Source: Eleginops maclovinus | Lineage: Eukaryota > Chordata > Actinopteri > Perciformes > Eleginopidae | DNA length: 64,000 nucleotides | Assembly: GCF_036324505.1 (NCBI RefSeq) | Contig: NC_086362.1 | Span: 14,839,953-14,903,952 of the forward strand | Direction of reading: 5' to 3' | Part shown: in pieces, positions 1 through 51,300 of the stretch | Layout: each line of letters opens with the position of its first letter | Numbering within the stretch: the first letter of the stretch is position 1 | Position numbers and translations under genes: made by a program | Notes under the pieces: model-generated | The model's input: only the letters and a program-made list of their open reading frames with translations | Database searches by the model: none | What the model was told of the DNA's origin: nothing

Positions 1-2745
1 ATGAGCTGCTGCTGGCCACGCCCCTCTGTGAGATGATTGGTTAAAAACACAAAAGCGCTCTCGGAGGAGATTTAGGTGGTGAGGTGGACGGGGGTTAGCT
101 TGGTTGGTTATTGGCTAATGGCTGCACAACACATCATAAAAGTGACCAAAATCTGATCAGCTGATTTTCAGACAGGTTTTTATAAAGATGGAAGGACAGA
201 AAGAGAGGGGCTTTTGTTACTGAGACTTTCAGAGTCTCTAACACAGAAGGACACATATTCATTTATAAAAGACATGTTGATTTTGCACAATAGGTGACCT
301 TTAAGTAGAAGTATCAGGTACTTTACTTACTGCTACTTTAACATTTTATATTTTGGAGGCATGTTTTTCCTTTTACTCCATTTTAAGTTTAGTTACTAGC
401 TCCTTTGCAGGTATGGAATTATAATACATAATATAAATCAACCAATACATTATTATATAACACCAATCACATATAATATCAAGTAGTTAAAATAATCCAA
501 GTGCATAAATTGACATTTAATAATTATAATACCAAAATGTAATATTTTAATATTAATATTTTAAAAATTTTAATCTGGAAGAATTAGTACTTTTACTTGA
601 GGACAATTTTTAATGCAGAACTTATTGTAACAGAGTATGTTTACACTGTATTGCTACTTTTAGCTAGTAAAGTGAAGTCTCTATATCCGTCAGACAGATG
701 TGATACAGGTCTCCTGATGAAGCAGAATGGGGTTTATCTCAGCTATAACTAACACACCATGACTTCACTGGATTCAAGCCCAATTCCAAACCACACCCTA
801 CCCACTCCCACTCCGTGATGGAGTGAACTCCGTCTGTAGTCTCACGCAGCTGAATGAGGCTCCCTTCTTTCCGGTGGAGGGTGTGAATACAGTGGCAAGC
901 TTTGGGATGAAAAATAGATCAAAAAATTAAATAATAACTAAAGTAAAAATCCCAAAATCTGTAATGGCATTTCTTTATTTGCAAACCTCTTATTTTTAAA
1001 ATATGATGATTAAATTCACATCGTTTTCTAGACATGGGTGCTGTATATATTCCTGAGTAACATCTGTATGATATTTAATGAGCATCTTGATTTATGCAGT
1101 TCACTAGTCTAAATGTTCGCAGGGAACTGTTTGTACACAGCGTGTTTCCTGACGGACACACACAGCGTTGAGTCAATGCAGACTCGCTATTGGTTTGGAA
1201 CGGCACTAAATGTGACGGAACCTCTGCGCGAAGATGCGGTGCGCGGTGCAGGGTGTAGCGGGCGGTTTGGAATTGAGCCTGTATTTAGGCTAAGGAAATA
1301 TGTTCGGTTTGAAAAAGATGAATTGAGCACAAAAATAAATGCCTTTACCAAATGATTTAACAGGCTGTATGAACATCTTTTAAACAGAATGAAGATGTCA
1401 CTGATGGTGGATTGTTGTGTTGGGTTTTGATTGTGTTTTTGGTTCCATGTTACTGTGAGCAGCTGTGGCCGACAGACCATTGATTTTTGAGTAAGGGGTT
1501 ATAAGACTTTCTTCTCCCTGACCCATTCCATCATGGGCTACAAAAACTGCCTAAAGTGTACGTTTTGTTGGATAACAATTGCCATGAGGGGAACAAAAAG
1601 ATGAATAATAACAATATGTGCCAAAATTACTCAACCACAAGTTACTTACTAAATCATCTGTACATCATACAGAATATTTATTGTATATCCTCAAAATACA
1701 CAAGAAACCATAAGACAGAACACAGGGTGAGAAAAAACCTTTCAAGGTCATTTGGAAAGGACGGCACCGTCCTGAACTAGTTTATCAGACTGGCACACGT
1801 GTCCTTTGGTACAAATCAAACAAAAGCATTCTCCTTGGAAAACAATGTTGAGGTTCGATTTAACAACTCCAACATCCACAAAATAAATAAAATATTATTT
1901 TTTTCTTAAACCCGTAACAGTACCTGTCAGCCAAAACTCCCACTGGCCTTCTCTTTTAAATCTACCCAAAATATTTCACACATTTCAGAAATGCAGAGCA
2001 CAGGAGCTGTCCATTTTCACCACATTCCCTCTTACAGGGTTTGGTCTGTTCCACAAATATTTTTCCCGGCAAAGAGAGGATGATGTTCTTTCTCTCCGTA
2101 GACACACGCGAGTATCCTAAACAACTGCTTCTGACTATGCTTTTGGCATGTTCCATTGGCCCTGGAGCAGAAAATGAGCCAACACAACAAAGCTTTCTCT
2201 TGTTTGCAGCCAATAAGCCGGTCGCACATTATTCCTGGATTTGGTAAAAATATACGTTTGATTCCATCATGAGAACTGCCACCTCAGTGATTTGTGCTCA
2301 GCTCACATCTGGAGCCACTCAAGTCTTACTTTATACAGTGTCAAAATATGGGAATAAAAAACTGCCAAGTGATGAAGGAAATTATTTGGTGGTGAGCTGA
2401 TCCAGCGGGACAGCCAATCCCTGCGTCGGTATGACATCAAGAGTTTATGTGCATGCCGATTATAGATGTACGCATTGATTGAAGTTGCGTTAAAAACAAA
2501 AATCTATAGAAACAAGTAGGGTTTGGGTTTGGGTTTACATTTTTTCCCTTTAAAACTGTTTGTTTGAAAATGAGGATTATACACAGAAGGCCGTGAAGTA
2601 AAAGCAACATGTAGAGTACTTCCTGTGTCTGGAAACTTCAGTATGCTTCAGACACATATTATATACAATAATGAGACATCATTCCTAGGCTAGGCACATC
2701 ATCTGAAATAGGCAATGTGTTCACAGTCCATTTATGTCTTTACAC
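1..2745. other. region downstream of mllt3, no gene seen
   Basis: AT-rich DNA with repeat-like sequence at 1-300, an AGTACTTTTACT-family copy at 302-665 and no open frame longer than about 100 codons. I see no coding exon or RNA gene. Confidence 0.6.
302..665 (-). repeat. AGTACTTTTACT-family element, degenerate copy
   Basis: Reading in the minus orientation, it shares the family signatures (taagtagaagtatcaggtac, ttagtacttttacttgagga, tgtaacagagtatgtttac). AT-rich and non-coding. Confidence 0.5.
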
Positions 2746-2765
2746 AATGTTGTTCCTTAAATGTA

Positions 2766-2823
2766 TGTTTATTTTTTATTTTATTTGTGAAGCCCTCAGA
2801 CGCCAGTGAGAAAATGTTTTATT
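2766..2823 (-). terminator. candidate mllt3 polyadenylation signals
   Basis: Read on the minus strand, this stretch holds several AATAAA hexamers (plus-strand tttatt near 2768, 2776, 2781 and 2818), about 0.9 kb downstream of the mllt3 stop codon. If used, the 3' untranslated region would run from 3725 to about 2745 and include the (CA)n tract. AATAAA is common in AT-rich DNA, so this is only a candidate. Confidence 0.3.
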
Positions 2824-3104
2824 CTGAATAACTTATGATGACTATGATTTAGGCACAGATTGAAACATGTAGTTCTGGTTTGGATGCAGGAGTGCTTCTG
2901 TAGGCTGACTTTGTGATGGATTGAAATATAAATGTTATTTTTAGCGTCACCTTCACACCTACTCTGGCAGTTTTTTTCCCCATTGTGATTATGCAATAGG
3001 ACATTGAATTTTAATTCAAGTCAGCGACAAATCAAGTGTCCTCAGTAATGCCAGTTGTGAAGTGCTTCAACAAAGTCTCATACTGCTGCTTTTTTCCATT
3101 GTTT

Positions 3105-3317
<213 letters not shown>

Positions 3318-3725
3318 CAATAAATAAGACTTACAATGTTGTAAGGCAATGTTGACCATGCATTTGTCCCAATGAATAACAAATTAAGGAACATGTATCG
3401 GAACAATTTGCACATTAAAACAACAAGGTCGCAGCGTCCCACTTTTAACTTTTTTTTTTAAATCAAGAGAAGGTTCAAGGCTTTCTGGGTGATCTCCTGA
3501 TCCACAGGGCTCATTCCCCAAACACCAGGCTCTGCTTTCTGCAGCGGGACCCCCCCCCCCACTTCCATTCAGATAGCTGGTGCAACAGCAGGCAGGACAC
3601 AACGACTGGCTCCAGCCCCAGTGGGGCTTTTGCGTTGCAGCCAAAGTTGGAGTTTTTTCAAGAAAAAAAGGAACAATGGAAATCCTCCTCAGAGACAGAC
3701 ATCCAGCAGCCAGCTGCTCATAGCC

Positions 3726-41785
<38,060 letters not shown>

Positions 41786-43876
41786 CCTTGAGGCCCCGTG
41801 TTACTGTTATTTCATGGAGAATGAGTTTTAAATGAGAGCAGAGGTGAGTACAGTTCGCCTATGACGGCGGACATGGTATCTCCTGGACTAAAGTCACACT
41901 CAAGACTTTCAAAGCCTTGCCGGCTGTCAATTAACAGTAATAAACAGCAGCCTTTCCGGTGTGGACTTTCAAAATAAAACCCCTGCAGTGCGGCCCTCAG
42001 TGTGCCTCCCTAAATGCAGAAGATTTAAAAAGATTTAACGGTGTTCTTCCATTTTGTGTAGAAGTGCCATGGTATATATCTTGACCATGAGTCCCGAAAT
42101 AAAAACTCTACATTGTTTGAAAGTTATTTGTGTGTTTTTTAAAAAAAATAGTATTTGTTATAAATTCAGTTTATTCAAGTGTAAGATTGCAAAGGGGATG
42201 CATTTACAAACATGAAGCTCTAAATGTTGGTCAAGGAATTCATTTTTGCCTCTGCTGGGAAATATATTCATCTATTTATTGTTAGCCCATAATTAGTCGC
42301 TGGAAAAATATTGCTTCTTTAAAGTATCCAAATTAGCCTACATAATACAGCAACTTCACATTGCAATAGTACAGTGTATTAAACAAGTGAGAACGAGGAA
42401 AGACTGGTTGTATGTCTGTGATTCTCAATATTTAATTAACAGATTGAGTGAGTAAAGTCATTCATCTGGCCCTAGGTGTTTAATGTCCAAACCTGTAAAA
42501 GCTAAATATGTTTACAGACCTTTACTGGACTCCCATAAGGGTGAATTTACAAGATTTACAACAAAGAAAACAGCTAAATATCGCTCAAGAAGCACACGTA
42601 AAAAAAAGCCTTTTGAAAAAACTGCTGTGTTATTAAGTTTAATGACAATAAATTGAATTCATGTCATGTGACACAGATGTAGCTGTATCTATGTGAAACG
42701 ACTGTAATATAAAATCTGCCCATGTCTATCCGGGTCTGCTCTCAAATACACTGGTAGACAATGATTTCAATATGCTCCTAGGACCAGTTGTGGTTAGGAC
42801 TAGGAGAATCAATCATACTTTACAAAACAGTTTATATTCTTTATTGTTATCAGCCCTGAATTTAGTTTAAATACAATAACAAACAAACAAAAAAGATTAA
42901 GTACAGATTTATTTCCTAAAACACAATATTATTTTCTTCTGGTCCATTATTTCTCATTCTCTTATTTTGTATGTAAAATGTTGGTGTTTTTGGTATTTCC
43001 TTGCCTCAATTCGCTAAACCTAATGATGCTGAGTTGGAAAGCGCACGCGCAGCTTGGTGTACACGCTGGGGCTTCAGACAGAGCACGAGACAGTAAGAGC
43101 CAATAAGAAAAGAGCAGACACACAATCTTCCAATGAGGTGGCAAGAACCATCCTGTAATTATGTTGCATTCATGTCCCAAGGGAAAACCGGCAAGTAAAG
43201 CATGTTTAACAGTTTTAACGAGATGTTCCCGTTCAAAGCAGTCAAATACCAACATTCATAGGCAAATTATGGGATTCAAACAGTTAATTTGACAACATCT
43301 GACTTTCAACAAAGAAAGCTGAAACACAACTTATATAAGCTTTTTAGATACAAAGACTATCTTTTTTATAGGACACATGTAAAATGGCGATAAAAGGGTT
43401 ATCTTCACATTATTCTGATTCTTGTTGTCTTTATGTATTTTTACTATGCTCTTACTTTTAATAAATCAAGTCTTACACCTTTATGTCAGCAGCATTAATA
43501 CAGAATCACATGATCAAACATTAAGAAAAAAAATAAAAATGTTGTAATCGGAATTTAATAATAACCATTGTATAGAACTCTATTGATACCAATATTTACG
43601 TGAAATCATTTAATCAAAAGGGTTAACTTTTATCTGTTGAAATATCCAAAGAGAATTTGTATGTTTCGAAAAGCCAAATGACTGTCAATGTTGAAATCAA
43701 AATGAAAGCTCAGTTGATAAAAAGTTACCCAAAGCATAATTATTATTTAATAATACTATTGTGTACCTTATAACTATTATTAGACATAGTAGACTCTCCT
43801 GTGGTATTTTTAAATTGGGCCTGATCAGGTCACCCTTAAAAATGTAACAGGAGCAACCTTATTAAATAAACCTCAA

Positions 43877-43877
<1 letters not shown>

Positions 43878-43932
<55 letters not shown>
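43878..43932. repeat. (AAT)n microsatellite
   Basis: About 18 trinucleotide units in the mllt3-focad intergenic region. Confidence 0.93.
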
Positions 43933-43933
<1 letters not shown>

Positions 43934-44084
43934 TACATTTTATTATGGGGAGCAATTCACTTCCTTGGGAACAGATGATAGAAATAACATGTATATGGGC
44001 AACTTGTCATTACAGCTCCTGAGAGATAAAGCCAAGGGAGATGGGAGAAGTAGGATACTCAGATCTGAGAAGCAGAAGTAACAG

Positions 44085-44547
44085 AGTGTAGGAATATTCT
44101 GTTACAGTAAAAGTCCTGCATTCAAAATGTTCCTCCAGTGAAAGTAGTAAGTATTCTCATCAAAATGTACTTAAAGTAGTGACAGTAAAAGTAGTCATTG
44201 TTTGATTGGTCCATTTCAGAATAATATCTCTGATATGTTTTATAATTATTGATCATTAAAGTGTTCTCAGAGCTGGTAAAGGTGCAGCTAGTTTGAATGG
44301 CTTTGTATACTGCAGGGTAGCTGCTGAATTTACTCCAGGTGAACTGAAGTTTGATTGAAGGGGTGATTATATTTCACATCATTAATCCAAATCTGTAAAG
44401 TAATTAAAGGTATTTAATAAATCTAGTGGAGTAAAAGTACACCATTTACCTCAAAAAAACTGGAAATACTGAAGTAAAGTACAAGTACTTCTACGGGGAT
44501 TTAGGTACAATACTTGAGTAAATGTACTTAGTTACTTTACACCACTG
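44085..44547 (+). repeat. AGTACTTTTACT-family element, left end incomplete
   Basis: It runs from AACAGAGTGTAGGAATATTC to the terminus AATGTACTTAGTTACTTTAC then ACCACTG. The core is nearly identical to that at 11495-11790. It lies in the mllt3-focad intergenic DNA. Confidence 0.72.
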
Positions 44548-45117
44548 CTTTGTGTCCCCATGTCTCACTCTTTTCAAAAATAATTATAATCCATTATAAC
44601 CGGGAACAATTAAACCAGTTGGCAGTACTGAACAAAAGCTCTGGTTTACACACCTACATGCAAAACATGCTGTTCAAAGCTTCCTCGTTAAGTGTTGATC
44701 CACCATGATTTGCAGTATTTTTCATACTTCGGGTTTTGTGTGACAGTCGGTCTCTATCAGTTTTGGTCCTTCAGACTCGCCGTAGGTGCATGTGTGTTTG
44801 CGGGAGGCTGGATCTGTATCAATGGGGTAACTTTCTGCCAGCACCATCAATAACTTGTATTTACTTATACTCATCAACAATTAATATGTTACACAGGAAT
44901 CACAGGACGTTTAATAACACGAAAGCACGGCCAGCTGGTTAGCTAAGTGTTTGTGTAGATAACATGTAGCTATCATTAGCCTGTTCAGCTAGCTATAACT
45001 TATGTTGCCAGCTTGTGGGTTGTATTTTTATTTAGTATACATATAACGTAGCCTATTGTCTAACATATATTTGTACTATTGTTCTCTTACGTGACTTGTG
45101 TTATCTGTATGACACGT

Positions 45118-45142
45118 AGCAGCAGCAGCAGCAGCAGCAGCA
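45118..45142. repeat. (AGC)n trinucleotide repeat
   Basis: Eight AGC units in intergenic DNA, not in any open frame I can support. Confidence 0.9.
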
Positions 45143-45410
45143 GGATCACCAGTTTAAGAAAGCGCGCTACATTGAACCTCGTTTAAAAATCACTCTTATT
45201 TATTTTCACCAGCCTTTTAGTAAAGACTGTTAGTCTAAAAACTGCAACTAAGAGCAATTTCCAATAGACCAGAAAACATCCTTTAATTCGGCTTGACTAT
45301 AATCTACTAAACATCATGATTTAAATAAAAACAATCACTATTTAGCTGGCAAATTACGAACCATGGGCTACTGAAACATCAGTCAAACACCTGCTGGGCT
45401 TTATGGGAAA

Positions 45411-45777
45411 CAGAGGTGTAGAAGTACTCAGATGTTGTACTTGAGTAAAAGTAGAAGTACTCAGATCTTGTACTTTAGTAAAAGTAGAAGTACCAGAGTG
45501 TAGGAATACTCTCTTACAGTAAAAGTCCTGCATTCAAAATGTTCCTCAGGTAAAAGTAGAAAGTATTCTCATCAAAATGTACTTAAAGTAGCGACAGTAA
45601 AAGTAGTCATTGTGCAGATTGGTCCATTTCAGAATAGTATATATGATATTGATAATGATAATGATTATAATATTGATGCATTAAAGTGTAATCAAAGCTG
45701 ATAAAGGTGGAACAAATGTAAATGTACTCCAGGTGTAAACCAAAGTCTTATTTATTATTATTAATTTTATTATTATT

Positions 45778-45812
<35 letters not shown>

Positions 45813-46066
45813 AAGATGTTATAGCACTTTTCCTAATGCTCAAAAACACTTTACATACAATCGGAACAGAACAACAATTTTAAGTGTTGATTATACTCTT
45901 TATAATTAATTCAAATCTGCAAAGTAACTAACAGTACTACATAGATGTGGTGGAGTAGAAGTACAAAGTAGCATAAAATGGAGATGCTCAAGTAAAGTAC
46001 AAGTACCTCAGAAATGCACTGAAGTACAGTACTTGAGTAAATGTACTTTGTTACTTTACAACTCTG
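45411..46066 (+). repeat. AGTACTTTTACT-family element with both ends
   Basis: It starts CAGAGGTGTAGAAGTACTCA and ends GTACTTTGTTACTTTACAAC then TCTG. A trinucleotide ATT/AAT array (about 45750-45812) has expanded inside it. The terminal CAGAG and CTCTG are inverted, as in a small DNA transposon. Confidence 0.72.
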
Positions 46067-47170
46067 ATGAAAAGATGGAAATTAACATCATGTTAATGAA
46101 AGTGAAAAATATTTTGTGTAAGCATCTCATGATTTGGATGAGCTTTAAAATGTAATTGTTTTTTCCTTGGCACATGCTTAACCCTTCCATAAAGTTCCAT
46201 GTGGTTTGAAGGAGGCGGGTTTATGGCCTATACTGCAGCTAGAGAACAGATGTTTATTTTAAAGGAGATATTTTGGCTTCATCTCTCAGTAGCTGGAATG
46301 ACAAGCCATCTATTTGTACATTCGATGGTATCTGGATAATCTGCTCTAAAAGAACATCTCAGTGTGGCTTTAATTCAACAAGTTGGAAATATTTCATTTT
46401 GTTTGTGGTGCTTCCAGGATTGAAATACCACGTGCCTGTCCGGCATGTGGAGCGTGCAGCAGTGAGTCCCACAGTAAAGCCTTCGTGGGGTCATTTCTAA
46501 AGCACTGTTGGCTCAACACTGTCTCTGCATTGTCCTCTCTTCTATCGCTAATGCAGACCTAGCAGTACAGGCCAGCCTACATTGTGCTACTGTCAGGTAC
46601 ATGCTGTGTAGAAACCACTGGAACCGCTTGGTGTACAAACTTTATTTAGGTTTAACTGATAATTCAGGGTCTTTTTTTTGGTCATTCATTGTTTTTAGTT
46701 GAATATTGACAATTAAATTACTGAAAAAGCCATCAAATCACGCTTTCCTCTAAACCATGAAGGCAGTTGTTTATTAATTTCACCTCAAAATGAATTTGTA
46801 CACACATTTTTGTCAAACTCATAAAGACTCATTAGAGAATATAAGAAAAACCAGCAGTGATATTTAGATATTTGATGATTAGCAGCCACGTTGTCTACAA
46901 ACATCAGTTAATGAGCAGATGGCAGAGTTCAGTGTCAGTTTGTAAAGTTGTGTAGTCGCAGGTGCTGCTGACTTACCTGTCAGTGTGCAGCAGAAAGCAG
47001 TGTGTGTGGAGCGTACAGCAGCAGGTTGGGGGACAGTACAGCAGAGCAGGCTGACTTATCAGTAAGATAACAGCTGGGGTGGGGGGTTGGGTTTGGGGTC
47101 TGTTTGGGGAGGGGGTTGCAGGGGTCTGGCTACATAAGCCTTATTCATACAGCAGTGTTACACCAATGTA

Positions 47171-47458
47171 TAAGCTTACAGATGGGGATAAAAGGACTCA
47201 AAGTTGGAGGAAGAGTGCATTAAACGTGGACTTTCATTAAATGTATTATCCCAACAAATGTCACAAAACTGTATTAGGTCAGTTGAAAGCAATAATGTAT
47301 AGTTGAACCAAATAATTTTTATTTAAACTTGATATTATTGCTTTCAACCAACCTAATACAGTTTTGTGACATTTGTTGGCATACTACATTTAACGAAAGT
47401 CAACGTTCAGTGCACTCTTCCTCCAACTTTGCGTCCTTTAATCCACATCTGTAAGCTG
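47171..47458. mobile_element. hairpin MITE, copy 2, inside a longer palindrome
   Basis: The core resembles copy 1 (ACTGTATTAGGTCAGTTGAA against TTGCTTTCAACCAACCTAAT), but the inverted repeat extends a further 40-50 bp on each side. The left outer arm is CTTACAGATGGGGATAAAAG then GACTCAAAGTTGGAGGAAGA; the right is TCTTCCTCCAACTTTGCGTC and onward to CATCTGTAAG. Each arm is about 130 bp. It lies between mllt3 and focad. Confidence 0.8.
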
Positions 47459-47937
47459 ACTATTTTAAGACATTTCATTTTTTCAGTGTGACTAAAAGGT
47501 TCCCAAGTCAATTAAGTATGTCATACTACAGCATGAACATTTAATTATTATTGTTTTACCAGCCAAATGTCTAGCAAATTTTCAAATTCTGCCAGCCATT
47601 CTATGGATTAGAAAAAAATGATTTGGCTGGTGGGTAAACCAATTTCTTTTGCCGCAAATAAGCCAGCATTTGGCAGGCAGATGGTGCCTATTTTGTATAT
47701 TCAGTGCCCTCTTATAATTAAATGTTTTTATAGTCAGCAGCGGACATATTCAAATTAATACCTCACAAAATTGTGCATTTCAGAACCTCAAATTAGGGCG
47801 AGCTGATATGGATTATATCAAATATCCTGCTATTTTTGAATTAATACCTTTATATTGTAACATTACTACATTATAGGGTTTACCGTTTGTGCTGTCATAC
47901 AATGTTTACGCAATGAGATTTCTGATCAATATTCAAC

Positions 47938-48175
47938 AGTGTCACGGTTGAAGATAAGGACCCAAACGCAGAATAAAATCAAAGGCGGCAGCTAGATGAG
48001 TATAAACAAAAGTGAGCTTTTATTAAACTAAAGGGTGATGCAAAAAATACAAAAGACACAGCTGGGGAGGGGAGGAGAAACACAGGTGGAGACAATAAGA
48101 CAATCAGACACAGGAGGGACCGTCCTGAAGACCTCCCTTAATGCTGTGCAGCAACAGGTGGCTGTTTCGCTCTGC
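47938..48175. repeat. probable dispersed repeat (TGTCACGGTT...GACCCAAACGCAGA type)
   Basis: TGTCACGGTTGAAGATAAGG, ACCCAAACGCAGAATAAAAT and the downstream AACACAGGTGGAGACAATAA resemble a common fish interspersed repeat. It is non-coding and ends about 100 bp before the focad first coding exon. Confidence 0.45.
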
Positions 48176-48294
48176 TTCTGTTTCAGAGGCCCACCACCAT
48201 GATATGTGATCCTAGGAGTCTAACACTGTTTCTGTCATTCAGCTGTGTGAACATATTCTGATGGAGTTTCTGTTCTCAGGCAGGACCCGCAGGT

Positions 48295-48351
48295 ATGATG
48301 GAGAGTCTGAAGATACGGTTTGATTTCCAGAGCCCCGTCATTCAAGCCCAG
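48295..48351 (+). CDS. focad: focad coding exon 1
   Basis: Nineteen codons from ATGATG to a gtaaga donor. The upstream ATG is chosen because it gives the same codon count as the human first coding exon. A cag acceptor at 48277-48279 suggests the exon begins at 48280 with a short untranslated stretch, so at least one further non-coding exon should lie upstream. Confidence 0.87.
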
Positions 48352-51300
48352 GTAAGACACTGACTCCGTTATGTGTGAGTGAATCATTTCTTCCTATCTT
48401 CTGGGGTCCTCACCAGTTTTTCCTCCTATTTTCACTCCAGTCACTTTCTGCTAAATAAATATTCACAATAGAAAAATATGTTTATTCAGAAGAGTATCTA
48501 AGTATACACACTTAAAATATACAGAATAAATTAGAATGCTCTTTAATAGACCAACCACCAAAGGGACAGAGCTATATAAACATAGTAGTCTAGTTGCCAG
48601 CAGTGTGAAGTCAGAAATGTTGAGTACCCCAAAGTGTTATTTTAGAAATGTATAGTAGGGGTCCAGCACATAGAAACTGCTGGATGCTAACCTGCATATG
48701 TTGGGCAATTTGCACAATTAGCACAAGTTTTGTTAATTTTTTTCACCTTGACATTTGTATATTTCTCATTTTTATTTTTAGCTCTAATTATTTGTTATTT
48801 GTTATGGTTCTTCTTTATGTATTTTGCTGCTGCAATGAATACATTTCCCAGTTTGGGATAAATAAAGTATTTCTGATTCTGAAAATGAATGGCATTATAG
48901 CCATATAGTAAACAATAATAAAAAAAACGAGTTGCCGGATTTGGACAATTTTGGAGTGGTTTTGGTTCATGTATAAAACATTGCAGTTTTACCCAGAAAA
49001 TGCCAATATTTGTACTCTGATAGGGCTGATTTTGACTCATCGATCCCAAATGAATCAAAATCAACCCACAGAGAGTACTAATATTGGCATTTTCTGGTTG
49101 AAACTGCCGTTTCAGGGTAATGCAATAACCATAATAATAAAATAAGTACCATTATTATGAATCAGGACTTTTACCTTTAATGGGTTTTTTTAACACCATG
49201 GTATTTGTACTTTTACGTACATGATCTGAGTTCTTCTTCCTTCACTGCTCACAGACATGACGTCCTTAGCCTGCCAACATCACTGATAATAACTGCACGC
49301 TTTTGCCTCTACAAATAAATGGCTTCAGCCCGTAACTCCCCCTCAAACTACAAACTGTGATCTGCGTAATAATAGAGGCATAGAGTTGTAAGAAAATGTA
49401 TTTTTCAACTTTGGACTGTTGCAGTCTTTGTGCTAAGCTAGGCTAACATTGTCCCGGTTCCAGCTCTATACTTAATGAAAGTACCTTACAACATGTTGTA
49501 TTCTCTTATCGCTACATGGTTCCATCCAAAATGTATTTTTGTGTTCAAATGTCTCTTCCAAACTATAGTTTGATCCATTCCAAAAAGGTGTTCAGCTGAT
49601 TTAAAGTAACAAGCGTGAACGAGGCAGAAGCAGATTTGACATGTTCACCAAAGAGTTAGCAAACATAACAGCTCGGACCAATGGAAGAGAGCAAGGCTGG
49701 GGAGTGTTACATTTAAACTAAAGAGGACCTCTTTATCTCCAGACGGTGAGGACTCTTGTTGCTGCTGTGCTGAAGGAGAAAGGGAACAATGGGCAGATCA
49801 CACAGTCCTCTCCTCAGGTGAGTTCCACATCAATTCAGAGTCATTCTGAGTGTGTGGCTTAGTGACCTTATAAATTATCTTCTATGCCTTGTCTACAAAA
49901 CGTGGTTGTTTCATTTGTTGGAGTTTCTGCCTGGTTATGTAGCATTTGTATAAACAGTTTCTAAGAAGCTAACTTGAAAACAATAGCTTTTCAGCTTTAC
50001 TCCCCAAACAGTGCTATATTGTTGGTGCTGCTGGATGGAGTTGTGTTTTCCTAAAATCCCAACAGACACTACATGTTGTTGTCCACATTTACATGGTGGT
50101 CCACTGTAAAAATAAGTGGCAACCTCTTCCTTAGTGCGTTCAATATTTATTTATCCTGGAGATCAAACCAGGGTGGTCGAGCTATTGGGAGCTGGGGTTA
50201 AAGGAAACACTGCACTATGGATGCATTTTTTAATTTTAAGCAGTAAACAATGTCTCAGTCTACTGGTTAACTTGAATAACTGCAGTGGATATACAAAGAA
50301 TAGGCACTGAAAATGTATTCCAAAATTACTATCTGATGAAGATAATCTAGAGTTACCAATTCATTTCCTGTGGCGGTCAATGGACTCAAAGCTCATTGAA
50401 AGTGCTGCTCAGCAGTCTTGTGTTTTAATCCCTACTGTGGAGGATATCATAAAGCCTTGAATCAGTCAAATGTAAGACATAATATTTATGATTGATGAGA
50501 GTAGTAAATGGGTCAGATTTGTCCCGTACACGACAGGAAGGTTATAGGCCAGTTCTGGATCTAATTCTTAAGTTGTGTGTGTGTTGCTGTGTATTAGGGT
50601 CCGGCGTTGGAGGCTCTGTGGCAGCAGAGCTGCAGTGACTGCGCTCTGGTGCGATCCTCCTGCTGTGACGCTGTGGTTCTGCTGGTGGAACAGAATCATG
50701 CAGACCTGCAGTATGTCCTGAACAGCGTGCTCAACCTGCTGCCCTCTGCCAGGTACCACACTTTTCCCCTGACCTCAGTGGCTGCCTTAAGAGAGAGAAA
50801 GAAAAATCTCAGGGTTGCCGCGGGGTAGTGAAAGGTAGTAAAAGGTAGTAAATGAAATTAGGCCGAATTAAGGCCGGTAAAAAGTAGTGAAAAGTAGTAA
50901 ACGTCATCTGACGAGATAGTACATTTTTGAACACCAATCCAGCTGGGCGTATGATTTTTTCTATTTGTGTAATTTACGTGCAGGCCTATCTCCTTAAATT
51001 ACTAAACTTGCGTGGATTTATTTTCATGTTGCAAGTAGCAGGGCCGCGGGAAGTAATTTTGAGCAGGGGGTGCTGATGTTCGCCAAGCCACGCCCCCCTT
51101 AGTTATTGTTGCTAAGTCCAACAAAATTTTCGCGGCTATTCAATGATGTCACATGTACCTCGCGCACTCCCTCAATCATTTTAGGTACTATACAGGGATA
51201 TATTGAGGCGCATGAAGGACCCGACTTGGCCACCGGGCGAACCGATGAAGAGCGTACGGACATTGAAGACATGCTGGCCGTGGTTAGAGGATATCCTGTA

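Larger units (their letters stand above)
41786..48279. other. mllt3-focad intergenic region
   Basis: 6.5 kb between the divergent start codons. It must hold the leader and promoter of mllt3 and the promoter and leader of focad, but I cannot place either start site. Recognisable content is two AGTACTTTTACT copies, AAT and AGC microsatellites, hairpin MITE copy 2 and a dispersed repeat just before focad. Confidence 0.7.

Noticed and set aside
51020..51110. GCAGGGCCGCGGGAAG... as the terminus of a further nested element
   Set aside because: It resembles a hAT end, but no matching partner end or duplication was found nearby.
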